Shown: positions 16,762 to 26,300, counted from the stretch's first letter. The stretch is DNA of 64,000 bases from Curtobacterium pusillum (GCF_013359865.1 NZ_JABMCE010000080.1:124001-188000); one strand, 5' to 3'. Made by a program: numbers and translations. Notes: generated by a model not told the origin, from the letters alone.

Positions 16762-17585
16762 CACAGCTCCTTCAGGACGCGGTGCTCGCTGCGGCGGAAC
16801 ACGACGAGCCCGATCGCGACGACGACGACCGTGACGACGACGGACACCGCCACCTCGAACCAGTCGAGCTGCGACGGGAAGAACGCGGACCGGTAGATGC
16901 CGAAGATGCCGCTCAGCGGGTTGAACGCCGCCAGGTCGTGCAGCTTGTCGGGGAGCGCCTGCGTGCCGTAGATGATGGGCGATGCGTAGAAGAGGAACCG
17001 GAGCACGAGCTTCACGGCGCGCTCGAGGTCACGGAAGAACACCACCAGCGGCGCCACGATCAGTCCGAGGCCGTAGACGAGGGCGCACTGCAGCACGATC
17101 GCCAGCGGGTAGAGCGCGAGCTCCCAGTGCACGTGTGCGCCGGTGGCGATGGCGAACACCGCGAGCACCGGGAGGCTGAGCAGGAACTCGATGCCCTTCG
17201 AAGCGTTGACCCGTGCGACCCAGATGCTCCGCGGGATCGTCGTCGAGCGGATGAGCTTGGTCTCCTTGATGAACGCCCGTGTCGAGTCGGACACAGCCCC
17301 GGTGAACCACATCCACGGGAGCAGGGCCGAGAGCAGGAACACGATGTACGGCTCTTCGCCGACCGAGCCGCGATGGAACACCTGCGTGAACACGAACCAG
17401 TAGATGGCCGACATCACGAGCGGGTCGAGGATCGACCAGAGGTACCCGAGCGCGGACGTCGAGTAGCGGACCCGGAGGTCGCGGACGGTCAGGAGCCAGA
17501 GGGCATGACGATAGCGCCGACCGGCGCTCCGGGACACCGCAGGTGCGGCAGCCGCGGGCGCGGTCGGCGCACTCGCTGTGGTCAC
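16761..17585 (-). CDS. Polysaccharide/teichoic acid ABC exporter, permease subunit (TagG-like)
   Basis: A 274-residue ABC-2 type permease with six predicted helices and the family stretches LTVRDLRVRYSTSALGYLWS and ALLPWMWFTGAVSDSTRAF. A GTG preceded by GAAGGGA is the best start; it also gives the usual length. It forms a membrane channel with the ATPase encoded just downstream. The gene lies 43 bp downstream of the nucleotidyltransferase gene on the same strand, so the three are probably one operon. The N-terminal 22 residues are Ala/Pro-rich and probably disordered. Confidence 0.92.
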   Translation of the reverse strand: MTTASAPTAPAAAAPAVSRSAGRRYRHALWLLTVRDLRVRYSTSALGYLWSILDPLVMSAIYWFVFTQVFHRGSVGEEPYIVFLLSALLPWMWFTGAVSDSTRAFIKETKLIRSTTIPRSIWVARVNASKGIEFLLSLPVLAVFAIATGAHVHWELALYPLAIVLQCALVYGLGLIVAPLVVFFRDLERAVKLVLRFLFYASPIIYGTQALPDKLHDLAAFNPLSGIFGIYRSAFFPSQLDWFEVAVSVVVTVVVVAIGLVVFRRSEHRVLKEL

Positions 17586-17628
17586 GGTTTCCCTTCGGGC
17601 GGAACCGCCGAGGGGTCCTGACGGTGGT

Positions 17629-18324
17629 TCAGGCGAACAGGTTGTTCGCGCGCTCGAGGTCCTCGGCGAAGTCGATCTCGACCGCGTACAGGTCGGAGAT
17701 GTCGATCGGGCTCCAGAGTAGCCCGTCCTCGGCGATGGCCGCCTCGATGCCGCCCTCGAAGTACTCCTGGTCGTCGACGCGGCCGAGCTGGCGGATGAGC
17801 GCCTGCTTGTCCTTCGACGAGACGTAGTTGATGCCGACCGCTTCGCCGAGTCCGCCAACGACCTGCTTCGACAGCTTGTGGATGAAGCCCTCGGCGTCGA
17901 CCGTGTACTTGACCTCTTCGTCGGAGACCTTGTCGGTGTTGACGCTGACGAACGAGCGGTCCTCGTCGATCATGTCCGCGGCACGCACGAGCGCACGCGG
18001 GTCGAACACGACGTCGCCGTTCATCCAGAGGACGCCGCCCTTGCCCGTGGCCTTGAGCGCACGGAGGAGGCTCTTCGAGGTGTTCGTGGAGTCGTACGAC
18101 TCGTTGTAGACGAAGTTCGCCTCGGGGAAGGCCTCGACGATGTACTCCGACTTGTAGCCGACGACGATCGTCACGCGGGCACTCGAGCCGAACGCGGCGC
18201 GGATGTTGTCGAACTGCTGCTGCATGATGGTGCGGCCGTCGCTCAGTTCGGTCAGCGGCTTCGGCAGGCTGCGCCCGAGGCGGCTGCCCATCCCCGCTGC
18301 GAGGATCACGATCTGCGTGGTCAT
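17629..18324 (-). CDS. Sugar/polyol-phosphate nucleotidyltransferase (LicC-like)
   Basis: A 231-residue NTP-transferase. The N-terminal motif ILAAGMGSRLGRSLPKPL binds the nucleotide; LWMNGDVVFDP and VEIDFAEDLERA carry the metal-binding aspartates. It best resembles LicC-type cytidylyltransferases that make CDP-activated head groups, so it may supply a CDP-activated donor to the neighbouring CDP-alcohol or CDP-glycerol enzymes. That link is inferred; a sugar-1-phosphate uridylyltransferase is possible. The ATG has AAGGGA upstream. It is first in the three-gene minus-strand export operon. Confidence 0.78.
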   Translation of the reverse strand: MTTQIVILAAGMGSRLGRSLPKPLTELSDGRTIMQQQFDNIRAAFGSSARVTIVVGYKSEYIVEAFPEANFVYNESYDSTNTSKSLLRALKATGKGGVLWMNGDVVFDPRALVRAADMIDEDRSFVSVNTDKVSDEEVKYTVDAEGFIHKLSKQVVGGLGEAVGINYVSSKDKQALIRQLGRVDDQEYFEGGIEAAIAEDGLLWSPIDISDLYAVEIDFAEDLERANNLFA

Positions 18325-18611
18325 GCTGGTCCCTTCTGGTGTCCGCCCGCGCGCCCTGGGGCACGGGCGGGCCTCGTCGAGTCTGCTCGCTGAAGGTCCG
18401 AGTTGACCGAGAAACCGTCGTCTCTGCGCTCATTCGCAGGGAGAGATCGCCTCGGGAACGCCGGCCGAAGCAGGTTTCCAAGTGGTGAACACTCCGTCGT
18501 GCCCTGGTGAATGATACGGAACGTGTCGCTTCCGGGGTACACCCACGGGGGCTTCGTGCCCAATTCGTGACACTGCAGCCGACCCGTCCGCCAGTGTCCG
18601 GAGAGCGTTGG

Positions 18612-18617
18612 TACGGT
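18612..18617 (+). promoter_or_regulatory. -10 hexamer TACGGT, leaderless start of the ABC ATPase gene
   Basis: It ends six bases before the GTG at 18624. It favours this start over an in-frame ATG at 18507. The intergenic region 18325-18611 holds no other gene that I can see. Confidence 0.45.
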
Positions 18618-18623
18618 GGGGCG

Positions 18624-19946
18624 GTGGCCGCAGCAGCAGGGGATGACGACGACGTGTACACCACGTCGGACGCTGCCTGGCTGACCGAGGAAGCGGCCGC
18701 GGACGCCGCGGATGCTGCGGGCACCGAGGATGCCGAGGACGAGGCAGACACCGAGGACGACGACGCCATCGTGGCGGGCGACGCCGCTGACGACGACATG
18801 GGGGACGGGGATGCGCACGACGCCTCCGCTGAGGACGCGATGACCGACGACACGACGGTCACCGAGACGACGGAGACGGAACCGGACGTGAGCGCCGCGC
18901 CGGCCGCGGCCCCGACGACGACGGCGCGCCGACCCGGGAAGGCTCGCGGCGGCAAGGGACGTGCCACGCGCCCGACGCAGACCGCGGCGTCGACCGGCAC
19001 CGTGCCTCCCGGCCCGAACACCCCGGACGAGTCGGACGCGACGAACGCCACCGGCACGACCGCGGCCGACGCGCTCGGCACGACCGCGACGGCGCCCGAC
19101 GCGACCGACACCGCACCCACGAAGCCGTCCAAGAAGCGCCCCGCCGCTGCCAAGCGCCCCGCGACCGCGCAGAAGCAGCCGCAGCAGCCCGTCGTGCTCC
19201 GCGCCGACGGGCTCGTGAAGCGCTACGGCCAGACCCTCGCCGCCGACGAGGTCGACCTCGAGATCCGCCGGGGCTCGATCTTCGGCGTCGTCGGCCCGAA
19301 CGGCGCCGGCAAGACCACCACGCTCTCGATGGTGACCGGACTGCTCCGTCCGGACGCCGGCAGCGTCACCGTGCTCGACCACGACGTCTGGGCCGATCCG
19401 ACCGCCGCGAAGCGCGACCTCGGCGTGCTGCCCGACCGGCTCCGCCTGTTCGACCGACTCACCGGCGCGCAGCTTCTCTACTACTCGGCGACCCTCCGTG
19501 GGCTCGACGGCGCCACCGCCCGGCAGCGCAGCGCGGACCTGGCCGAGGCGTTCGGCCTCGGCGAGGCGCTCGGCCGGCAGGTCGCGGACTACTCGGTCGG
19601 CATGGCGAAGAAGATCGCCCTCGCGGCGACGCTCATCCACTCGCCCCGGGTGCTCGTGCTGGACGAACCGTTCGAGTCCGTCGACCCGGTGAGCGCGGCG
19701 ACCATCACCGAGATCCTCCGTCGCTACACCCGCGGGGGCGGGACCGTGGTGCTCTCCAGCCACTCGATGGAGCTCGTGCAGCGCACCTGCGACTCCGTCG
19801 CCATCATCGTGGGCGGCAAGGTCCTCGCCTCCGGCACGATGGCGCAGGTCCGCGGGCGCAAGAGCCTCGAGGACAAGTTCGTCGAACTCGCGGGCGGCCG
19901 CGTCGTGGCAGAGAGCATGGAATGGTTGCACAGCTTCTCCGGCTGA
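18624..19946 (+). CDS. ABC transporter ATP-binding protein with long acidic N-terminal tail
   Basis: A 440-residue protein from GTG. The ABC domain occupies about 189-440: Walker A GPNGAGKTTT, a degenerate signature YSVGMAKKIALAA, Walker B VLVLDEPFESVDP and switch SSHSMELV. Ahead of it lie about 188 residues with no fold that I recognise: a strongly Asp/Glu/Ala-rich part (about 5-85), then Thr/Pro/Ala-rich sequence ending in a Lys/Arg patch (KPSKKRPAAAKRPATAQK). Most ATPases of this class lack this tail. The start is uncertain, but the tail is open in frame with no stops and codon use matches the rest. The permease gene overlaps its end by 25 bases, so they form one exporter. Cargo unknown. 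Confidence 0.85.
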   Translation: MAAAAGDDDDVYTTSDAAWLTEEAAADAADAAGTEDAEDEADTEDDDAIVAGDAADDDMGDGDAHDASAEDAMTDDTTVTETTETEPDVSAAPAAAPTTTARRPGKARGGKGRATRPTQTAASTGTVPPGPNTPDESDATNATGTTAADALGTTATAPDATDTAPTKPSKKRPAAAKRPATAQKQPQQPVVLRADGLVKRYGQTLAADEVDLEIRRGSIFGVVGPNGAGKTTTLSMVTGLLRPDAGSVTVLDHDVWADPTAAKRDLGVLPDRLRLFDRLTGAQLLYYSATLRGLDGATARQRSADLAEAFGLGEALGRQVADYSVGMAKKIALAATLIHSPRVLVLDEPFESVDPVSAATITEILRRYTRGGGTVVLSSHSMELVQRTCDSVAIIVGGKVLASGTMAQVRGRKSLEDKFVELAGGRVVAESMEWLHSFSG

Positions 19947-21493
19947 GGGCCGACCTGCTCGCGGGCGAGGTCCGGGGGAGCGCCCGCCGGTCCGTCCTCG
20001 TCGTGCTCGGCAGCATCGCCGGTCTCGTCGCCGCGGTGTTCGTCGCGGTCGCGTTCGCGGAGCTCCGGGGGTCGGCGCCCGAGGTCGCACGCTCCGTCAT
20101 CGTCCCGGTCGGTACCCTCGTCGCGTTCGCGTTCACGGTCGTCCCGCTCGTGGTCGGACGCAGCGACCAGTTCGACCCGCGCCGCTTCACGGTCTTCGGG
20201 ATCGGCCGGCGCGACCTCGCGGTGGGGCTGGGCGTCGCCGGACTCGTGGGCGTCCCCATCGTCGCGGTGGCGATCGTGGCCGTGGGGCAGTCGATCGCGT
20301 GGATGCGCGGTGCCGGTGCCGGTGTCCTCGGCGTCGTCGGTGCCGTCCTCGCCATCGCCACCTGCGCGCTGCTCGTCCGGGTCGGGTGCGCCGTGGGCGC
20401 ATCACTGATCGGCCCGCACCGCTCGCGGGACGCCGGCTGGCTCGTCGCGCTCGTCATCGTCGTGCTGGCGATCCCGACCGTGTCGCTCCTGCTGCGCGTC
20501 GACTGGCTCGACCCGGCGGGCGCGGAGATGCAGCGCATCGCCGACATCGCCGGGTGGACCCCGTGGGGTGCCGCCTGGGCCGTCCCCGCGGACGTCGCGA
20601 GCGGCCGTGTCGGCGAGGGGATCGTGAAGCTCCTCGTCGCGGTCGCCGTCGTGGCATTGCTCGGGTGGGCGTGGTGGGCGGTCGTCGGACGAGCGCTCGA
20701 GACGGTGGACGGCCGGGCCCGGACCCGCCGTTACCGGGGCCTCGGCTGGTTCGACACGCTTGGCTCGACGCCGGTCGCCGCGGTCGCGGCGCGTGCGCTC
20801 ACCTACTGGGGACGCGATCCGCGGTACCGCGCGTCGTACCTGATCATCGTGTTCGTTCCGGTCGTCGTGATCCCGCTCGGGGTCGCCGGCGTCCCGTGGC
20901 ACTGGACCGCCCTGGTCCCGCTGCCCCTCATGGCGCTGATCGCCGGGTTCCTGCCACACAACGACGTCTCGTACGACAACACGGCGGTGTGGTTGCACGT
21001 CGCCTCCGGAGCGCCGGGGTGGAGCGATCGCCTCGGTCGGCTCGTCCCGGTCATCGCCGTGGGCATCCCCGCGCTCGTCGCCGGTTCGTGGGTGTCCGCG
21101 TGGCTGTTCGGCGACTGGACCGCGTTCCCGGTCCTCATCGGCGTGTGTGCGAGCGCGCTCCTGTCCGGCCTCGGGCTGTCGAGCGTCGTGTCCGTCCTGC
21201 TGCCGTACCCGACGGTGCGTCCGGGCGACCACCCCTTCCAGCAGCCGCAGGCCGCCGGGGCGCTCGCCTCGGTGGCGCAGTCGTCGATGGTGGTCGGGAT
21301 CGTCGTGTGCTCGGTACCCGCCGCGTGGCTGGCCGTGCTGGCGTTCGCGGACGGACCGGCGCCCTGGGACGTCCTGACGCTGGTCGTCGGGGTCCTGGTC
21401 GGCGTGGTCGTGCTGGCCGCGGGGGTCGCCGTCGGCGGTCGCCTCTTCGACCGGCACGGGCCGGACCTGCTGGCGGCGGCCCAGCGCAACTGA
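19922..21493 (+). CDS. ABC transporter permease-like integral membrane protein
   Basis: A 523-residue protein with about twelve hydrophobic helices and few soluble loops. It overlaps the ATPase gene by 25 bases, indicating tight coupling. It resembles large actinobacterial ABC-2 type permeases with duplicated six-helix halves; no catalytic motif is visible. It would form the membrane part of the exporter whose substrate cannot be predicted. A GGAGGC-family palindrome follows 36 bases after the stop. Confidence 0.82.
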   Translation: MVAQLLRLRADLLAGEVRGSARRSVLVVLGSIAGLVAAVFVAVAFAELRGSAPEVARSVIVPVGTLVAFAFTVVPLVVGRSDQFDPRRFTVFGIGRRDLAVGLGVAGLVGVPIVAVAIVAVGQSIAWMRGAGAGVLGVVGAVLAIATCALLVRVGCAVGASLIGPHRSRDAGWLVALVIVVLAIPTVSLLLRVDWLDPAGAEMQRIADIAGWTPWGAAWAVPADVASGRVGEGIVKLLVAVAVVALLGWAWWAVVGRALETVDGRARTRRYRGLGWFDTLGSTPVAAVAARALTYWGRDPRYRASYLIIVFVPVVVIPLGVAGVPWHWTALVPLPLMALIAGFLPHNDVSYDNTAVWLHVASGAPGWSDRLGRLVPVIAVGIPALVAGSWVSAWLFGDWTAFPVLIGVCASALLSGLGLSSVVSVLLPYPTVRPGDHPFQQPQAAGALASVAQSSMVVGIVVCSVPAAWLAVLAFADGPAPWDVLTLVVGVLVGVVVLAAGVAVGGRLFDRHGPDLLAAAQRN

Positions 21494-21529
21494 CCCGGGT
21501 CGCGTCCCGGGGTGACCACCTGACGGCCT

Positions 21530-21561
21530 GGAGGCGCGGGTCGGCCCCGGCCCGCGCCTCC
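21530..21561. repeat. GGAGGC-family inverted repeat, probable terminator
   Basis: Arms GGAGGCGCGGG (21530-21540) and its complement (21551-21561) enclose 10 bases. It lies 36 bases after the permease stop. Confidence 0.7.
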
Positions 21562-21646
21562 TGGCCTCGAGACGCTGGCGGCGCGCGCCGCACGCACGGT
21601 CGCGGGGTGAGCGGCACGCACCGTCGCGGCGTGAGCCGCGCCGTCG

Positions 21647-21652
21647 TACCCT
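21647..21652 (+). promoter_or_regulatory. -10 hexamer TACCCT, leaderless start of the DUF3039 gene
   Basis: It ends six bases before the ATG at 21659, with no ribosome site between. Confidence 0.55.
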
Positions 21653-21658
21653 TGACGC

Positions 21659-21919
21659 ATGAGCATGACGGAACCCGGCGGCGGCCTCGACGTGATGGAC
21701 CGCGAGCTCGAGAAGCTCCTCGAAGAGGAAGCGATCGAGCCCGGCGACCACGAGCGGTTCTCGCACTACGTCAAGAAGGACAAGATCCTGCAGTCCGCCC
21801 TCACCGGCAAGCCCGTGAAGGCGCTGTGCGGCAAGAAGTGGATCCCCGGTCGCGACCCCGAGAAGTTCCCGGTGTGCCCGGACTGCAAGGCGATCTACGA
21901 GAAGATGAAGGCCGAGTAG
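21659..21919 (+). CDS. DUF3039 family protein, possible zinc ribbon
   Basis: An 86-residue charged protein. Conserved elements GDHERFSHYVKKDKI, ALCGKKWIPGRDP and VCPDCKAIYE match DUF3039, common in actinobacteria and without known function. Three cysteines in a C..CxxC pattern, with nearby His, suggest a small metal site. It is convergent with pncB, with only 10 bases between stop codons. The start is set by a -10 hexamer six bases upstream. Confidence 0.85.
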   Translation: MSMTEPGGGLDVMDRELEKLLEEEAIEPGDHERFSHYVKKDKILQSALTGKPVKALCGKKWIPGRDPEKFPVCPDCKAIYEKMKAE

Positions 21920-21929
21920 CCGGCCGGCT

Positions 21930-23219
21930 TCAGATCACCAGCGTCGGGATCGCCGGGTCCCCGCGGCCGATGCGCGACGCGTCCGCCGGCAGTTCGGCCT
22001 TGGCGAGCTTGTGGTGCGCCCGCGCCGCCTCGACGCCGTGCACCCCGAGGAACTCCTGGTGCACCTCCCCGTTCGTGACCACGGGTACGAGCAGCGGCCG
22101 CTCGTCCGGCCCGACCGGACCCGAGGTGAGCACGACCTCGGCCGTGGCGATGCCGTTGCGGAGCCGACGTCCGGCCTCCTTGCGGCCGCCCGCGGACGCC
22201 TTGTCGGCCGACTTCTTCGCGACCGGGACCCAGTCGTCCCCGTCGGCGGAGCGGTGCGCGACGAGCTTGAAGACCATGCCCGCGGCGGGGTGTCCTGATC
22301 CGGACACGACCGAGGTGCCGACGCCGTAGGAGTCCACGGGCGCAGCCCGGAGCGCGGCGATCGTGTACTCGTCGAGGTCGTTCGTGACCGTGATCTTCGT
22401 GTTCGTCGCCCCGAGCCGGTCGAGCTGTGCCCGCACGGATGCGACGACCGAGGGCAGGTCGCCGCTGTCGATGCGCACCGCGCCGAGCTTCCCGTCGGTC
22501 AGGCGGACCGCGGTGTCGACGGCGGCCTCGATGTCGTACGTGTCGACGAGCAGCGTGGTGCCGGTGCCGAGGGCGTCGAGCTGGGACCGGAACGCGGCTT
22601 CCTCGGTGTCGTGCAGCAGGGTGAACGCGTGCGCGGCGGTGCCCATCGTGGGGATGCCCCAGGTGCGCCCGGCCTCGAGGTTGCTCGTCGCCCCGAAGCC
22701 GGCGATGTACGCGGCACGCGCGGCGGCGACGGCGTTCCACTCCCCGGTGCGGCGGGAGCCCATCTCGGCGAGCGGTCGCTTGTCGGCGGCGGAGACCATG
22801 CGCGCGGCGGCGGAGGCGATGGCGGAGTCCGCGTTGAAGATGCTCAGCGCGAGGGTCTCGAGCACGACGGCCTCGGCGAAGGTGCCCTCGATCTGCAGCA
22901 CGGGCGAGTTCGGGAAGAAGACCTCGCCCTCGCGGTAGGCGCGGACATCGCCCGTGAAGCGGTAGTCGGCGAGCCACTTCGCGGTGCCCTCGTCGATGAC
23001 GCCGCGGTCGCGCAGGAAGCCGATCTCCTCGTCGCCGAACCGGAAGTCGGTGAGGGCCGTGAGGAACCGACCGAGGCCGGCGACCACCCCGTACCGGCGT
23101 CCGTCCGGCAGCCGGCGGGTGAACACCTCGAAGACGCAGCGGCGGTCGGCGGTGCCGTCCTTGAGGGCCGCGTCGACCATGGTGAGTTCGTACTGGTCCG
23201 TCAGGAGCGCGCTGGTCAC
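21930..23219 (-). CDS. pncB: Nicotinate phosphoribosyltransferase
   Basis: A 429-residue enzyme of NAD salvage: it joins nicotinate and PRPP with ATP use to give nicotinate mononucleotide. Family marks include [10 protein letters not shown] at the N-terminus, [25 protein letters not shown] around the active site, AVRIDSGDL and YGVGTSVV. The GTG start is chosen because the LLTDQYEL motif begins a few residues later, as in homologues. It is divergent from murI, with a 57-bp repeat unit and a GGAGGC half-site (23248-23257) in between. Confidence 0.95.
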   Translation of the reverse strand: MTSALLTDQYELTMVDAALKDGTADRRCVFEVFTRRLPDGRRYGVVAGLGRFLTALTDFRFGDEEIGFLRDRGVIDEGTAKWLADYRFTGDVRAYREGEVFFPNSPVLQIEGTFAEAVVLETLALSIFNADSAIASAAARMVSAADKRPLAEMGSRRTGEWNAVAAARAAYIAGFGATSNLEAGRTWGIPTMGTAAHAFTLLHDTEEAAFRSQLDALGTGTTLLVDTYDIEAAVDTAVRLTDGKLGAVRIDSGDLPSVVASVRAQLDRLGATNTKITVTNDLDEYTIAALRAAPVDSYGVGTSVVSGSGHPAAGMVFKLVAHRSADGDDWVPVAKKSADKASAGGRKEAGRRLRNGIATAEVVLTSGPVGPDERPLLVPVVTNGEVHQEFLGVHGVEAARAHHKLAKAELPADASRIGRGDPAIPTLVI

Positions 23220-23318
23220 CTGTCCGACACTAGCGACGTGCCGGTCCGGAGGCGCGGATTGTGTCGGGCGCTCGGCCGCCGGCGAGCGGGCGGGCGGGTG
23301 TGCGGGTGCGCCCGCGTC

Positions 23319-23375
23319 CGAGCGGGCGGTATGTGCGGGGGTCGGTGGGGTTCGCGCGCGTGTTCCGCCCGCTCG
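23319..23375. repeat. Single 57-bp palindromic repeat unit
   Basis: Begins CGAGCGGGCGGTATG and ends GTTCCGCCCGCTCG, the same ends and exact length as the array at 7539-7974. It lies in the 195-bp divergent region between pncB and murI, ending 26 bases before the murI -10 box. Confidence 0.85.
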
Positions 23376-23401
23376 CGTTCGGCGGGGGGAGGACGGCTCG
23401 G

Positions 23402-23407
23402 TACGCT
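23402..23407 (+). promoter_or_regulatory. -10 hexamer TACGCT, leaderless start of murI
   Basis: It ends seven bases before the GTG at 23415. Probably the promoter of the murI-rph-rdgB operon. Confidence 0.55.
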
Positions 23408-23414
23408 GGTCACC

Positions 23415-24260
23415 GTGACGGATGCACCGATCGGAGTCTTCGACAGCGGGGTCGGCGGGCTGACGGTGGCGCGCGCGATCATCGACCAGCTGCCGCGGGA
23501 GAGCATCCGGTACGTCGGCGACACCCTGCACTCGCCGTACGGTCCGAAGCCGATCGCGGACGTCCGGCGGTACGCGCTCGAGGTCATGGACGACCTCGTC
23601 GAGCAGGGCGTGAAGGCCCTCGTGATCGCGTGCAACACGGCGTCGTCGGCGGTGCTCCGGGACGCCCGGGAACGCTACGAGCAGGCGTACGGCATCCCCG
23701 TGGTCGAGGTCATCCAGCCCGCGGCCCGCGCCGCCGTCAAGCAGACGCGGACCGGACGGATCGGGGTGATCGGCACGGTCGGCACCATCGCGTCCCGGTC
23801 GTACGAGGACGCCTTCGCGGTCGCCTCGGGCGTCGACCTCACCCTCGCCGCCTGCCCGCGGTTCGTCGAGTTCGTCGAGGCGGGGGACACGTCGTCCCCA
23901 GCGCTGCGCGAGGTGGCCGCCGGCTACCTCGAGCCGATCCGTGCCGCGGACGTCGACACCCTCGTGCTGGGCTGCACCCACTACCCGCTCATGTCCGCCG
24001 CCATCCAGTTCGTGATGGGACCGGACGTGACACTGGTCTCCAGCGCCGAGGAGACCGCGAACGACGTCTACCGACGGCTCGTCGAGCACGGGCTCGAGCG
24101 CACCGCTCCCGAGCCGCCCGCCTACTCGTTCGAGGCGACCGGCGACGACAAGAACGGCTTCATCCGACTCGCCCGACGCTTCCTCGGACCCGAGGTCTCC
24201 AGCGTCGGCCACCTCCAGACCGGGGCCATCCCGCTGCCCCGCATCGAAAGGACCACATGA
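23415..24260 (+). CDS. murI: Glutamate racemase
   Basis: A 281-residue enzyme that interconverts L- and D-glutamate for peptidoglycan. The two catalytic cysteines are Cys73 (IACNTASS) and Cys187 (LGCTHYPL). [12 protein letters not shown] at the N-terminus fixes the GTG start. The final TGA overlaps the rph ATG, so murI-rph-rdgB form a coupled operon. In mycobacteria a metallo-beta-lactamase-fold phosphodiesterase gene sits between murI and rph; here it is absent from the operon. Confidence 0.96.
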   Translation: MTDAPIGVFDSGVGGLTVARAIIDQLPRESIRYVGDTLHSPYGPKPIADVRRYALEVMDDLVEQGVKALVIACNTASSAVLRDARERYEQAYGIPVVEVIQPAARAAVKQTRTGRIGVIGTVGTIASRSYEDAFAVASGVDLTLAACPRFVEFVEAGDTSSPALREVAAGYLEPIRAADVDTLVLGCTHYPLMSAAIQFVMGPDVTLVSSAEETANDVYRRLVEHGLERTAPEPPAYSFEATGDDKNGFIRLARRFLGPEVSSVGHLQTGAIPLPRIERTT

Positions 24261-24988
24261 GCACCCGCATCGACGGCCGCGCCGCCACCGACCACCGTCC
24301 CGTCACCATCGAGCGGGGGTGGAGTTCGCAGGCCGAGGGCAGCGCGCTCATCTCGTTCGGCGACACGAAGGTCCTGTGCACGGCGTCCTTCACGAACGGC
24401 GTCCCGCGCTGGCTGGCCGGGAAGGGCACCGGCTGGGTCACCGCCGAGTACTCGATGCTGCCGCGTTCGACGAACGAGCGCATGCAGCGCGAGTCGATCA
24501 AGGGCAGGGTCGGCGGCCGTACCCACGAGATCTCCCGGCTCATCGGGCGCTCCCTCCGCGCCGTCGTCGACACGAAGGCGCTCGGGGAGAACACCCTCGT
24601 CATCGACTGCGACGTGCTGCAGGCCGACGGCGGCACCCGCACGGCGTCGATCACGGGCGCCTACGTCGCCCTCGCCGACGCGATCGAGTGGGGCCGCGAC
24701 AAGGGCTTCATCGCGAAGAAGGCGACCCCGCTGACCGACAGCGTGCAGGCCATCTCGGTCGGCATCGTGAAGGGGGAGCCGATGCTCGATCTGGCCTACA
24801 CCGAGGACTCGGCAGCCGACACGGACATGAACATCGTGACCACCGGGTCGGGGAAGTTCATCGAGGTGCAGGGGACCGCCGAGCACGCGCCGTTCGACCG
24901 TGACGAACTCAACGTGCTGCTCGACCTCGGCCTGGCCGGCAACCGGTCGCTCGCCGCCATCCAGAAGACCGTCCTGGGGATCGCGTGA
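24257..24988 (+). CDS. rph: Ribonuclease PH
   Basis: A 243-residue phosphorolytic 3'-5' exoribonuclease that trims tRNA 3' ends. The residues expected of the family are present: [11 protein letters not shown], the basic patch [28 protein letters not shown] (quoted in part; positions about 75-100) and [14 protein letters not shown] with the metal-binding Asp. ATGA overlap with murI upstream and GTGA overlap with rdgB downstream. Length is normal. Confidence 0.96.
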   Translation: MSTRIDGRAATDHRPVTIERGWSSQAEGSALISFGDTKVLCTASFTNGVPRWLAGKGTGWVTAEYSMLPRSTNERMQRESIKGRVGGRTHEISRLIGRSLRAVVDTKALGENTLVIDCDVLQADGGTRTASITGAYVALADAIEWGRDKGFIAKKATPLTDSVQAISVGIVKGEPMLDLAYTEDSAADTDMNIVTTGSGKFIEVQGTAEHAPFDRDELNVLLDLGLAGNRSLAAIQKTVLGIA

Positions 24989-25575
24989 CGCCCCGCACGG
25001 TCGTGCTCGCGACCCACAACCAGGGCAAGGTCGTCGAGCTGCGTGAGATCCTCGGCGAGGCCCTCGGTGGCGTCGAGCTCATCGGGTACGACGGGCCGGA
25101 GCCGGTCGAGGACGGCGACACCTACGCCGCCAACGCGCTCATCAAGGCCCGAGCCGCGGTCGCGCACACCGGGCTGCCGGCGCTCGCGGACGACTCGGGC
25201 ATCGCGGTGGACGCCCTCGGTGGCGCACCCGGCATCCACTCGGCCCGGTACGCCGGCACCCGTGCGGACGCGGACAACATCGCGCTGCTGCTGCAGAACC
25301 TCGAGGGGGTCGTCGAACGCACCGCGGCGTTCGTCTGCGCTGCCGCGTTCGTGACACCCGACGGCACCGAGCACGTGTTCGAGGCAGTGTGGAACGGCGA
25401 GGTGCTCACGGAACCGGTCGGCACCGGGGGACACGGGTACGACCCGGTCTTCAAGGCGGACGACGCCGACCGGTCCTCGGCGGAGCTGACCCGCGAGGAG
25501 AAGAACGCCCTCTCACACCGGAGCAAGGCGTTCCGCGGGATCGCCCCGATCGTGCGGGAGTACTTCGGCGTCTGA
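24985..25575 (+). CDS. rdgB: Non-canonical purine NTP pyrophosphatase (RdgB/HAM1)
   Basis: A 196-residue nucleotide-pool cleaner that hydrolyses dITP/XTP to monophosphate. The N-terminal [17 protein letters not shown] motif and [25 protein letters not shown] with the catalytic acidic residues are intact; GYDPVF and LSHRSKAF are the usual C-terminal blocks. GTG start overlapping the rph stop. Last gene of the operon; a stem of about 9 bp follows. Confidence 0.95.
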   Translation: MTPRTVVLATHNQGKVVELREILGEALGGVELIGYDGPEPVEDGDTYAANALIKARAAVAHTGLPALADDSGIAVDALGGAPGIHSARYAGTRADADNIALLLQNLEGVVERTAAFVCAAAFVTPDGTEHVFEAVWNGEVLTEPVGTGGHGYDPVFKADDADRSSAELTREEKNALSHRSKAFRGIAPIVREYFGV

Positions 25576-25607
25576 CGCGGCCGCGCACACGGACCCCTGG
25601 CCGCGTC
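25574..25607. terminator. Bidirectional hairpin between rdgB and the DedA gene
   Basis: GACGCGGCC at 25574-25582 pairs with 25599-25607 across a 16-base loop. It lies between two converging stop codons and could serve both. Confidence 0.55.
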
Positions 25608-25613
25608 CGAACC

Positions 25614-26300
25614 CTACGGCTGCTGCTGCTCCGCTTCGGCCGCGTGCTTCGCCTTGCGCGCCGTGCGCCAGTAGTGCAGGCCCGCGGGCACGACGGTGAC
25701 GAGCACGGCGAGGATGAGGATCACGTCGATGTAGTTGCGCACGATGTACGCGATGGGCGGGATGTACCCGAGGAAGTACCCGAGGAAGGTGACACCGACG
25801 CCCCAGATCACGGCCCCGACAGCGTTGTACAGCGAGTACTTCTTGTAGTCCATCCGGCCGACGCCCGCGGCGATCGGGGCGAACGTGCGGACGACCGGCA
25901 CGAAGCGGGCGAGGATCACGGCGAGCGGTCCGAAGCGGTGGAAGAAGGCGTTCGTGCGGTCGACGTTCTCCTTCGAGAACAGACCGCTCTCCTTGCGCTC
26001 GAAGATGGGCGGACCGGCCTTCTTGCCGATGTAGTAGCCGAGCTCGCCGCCGAGGAACGCCGCGGCGCCGATCATCAGCGCCGCGACCCAGACCGGGATC
26101 CCGCCGATCTCGCCGCCGCGGTCGAAGGCGAACAAGCCCGTGATCACGAGCAGGCTGTCCCCGGGGAAGATGAACCCGATGAGCAGTCCGGTCTCGGCGA
26201 AGACGATCGCGCAGACGATGAGCACGGCGATCGCGCCGAAGTGGTCGAGGATGTACTGCGGATCCAGCCAGGGGATCAGGGCGAGTGCGACGGAGTGCAT
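25614..26300 (-). CDS. DedA family membrane protein
   Basis: A 228-residue SNARE-associated/VTT-domain protein with about five hydrophobic segments. The DedA marks are the FPGDSLLVITG and E..G.YIGKKAG regions and the re-entrant FARFVPVVRTFAPIAAGVGRMDY-like stretch (ARFVPVVRTFAPIAAG) with its conserved arginines. DedA proteins act in membrane lipid flipping and proton-dependent homeostasis. The C-terminus is a short charged tail ending EAEQQQP. It is convergent with rdgB. Confidence 0.92.
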   Translation of the reverse strand: MHSVALALIPWLDPQYILDHFGAIAVLIVCAIVFAETGLLIGFIFPGDSLLVITGLFAFDRGGEIGGIPVWVAALMIGAAAFLGGELGYYIGKKAGPPIFERKESGLFSKENVDRTNAFFHRFGPLAVILARFVPVVRTFAPIAAGVGRMDYKKYSLYNAVGAVIWGVGVTFLGYFLGYIPPIAYIVRNYIDVILILAVLVTVVPAGLHYWRTARKAKHAAEAEQQQP

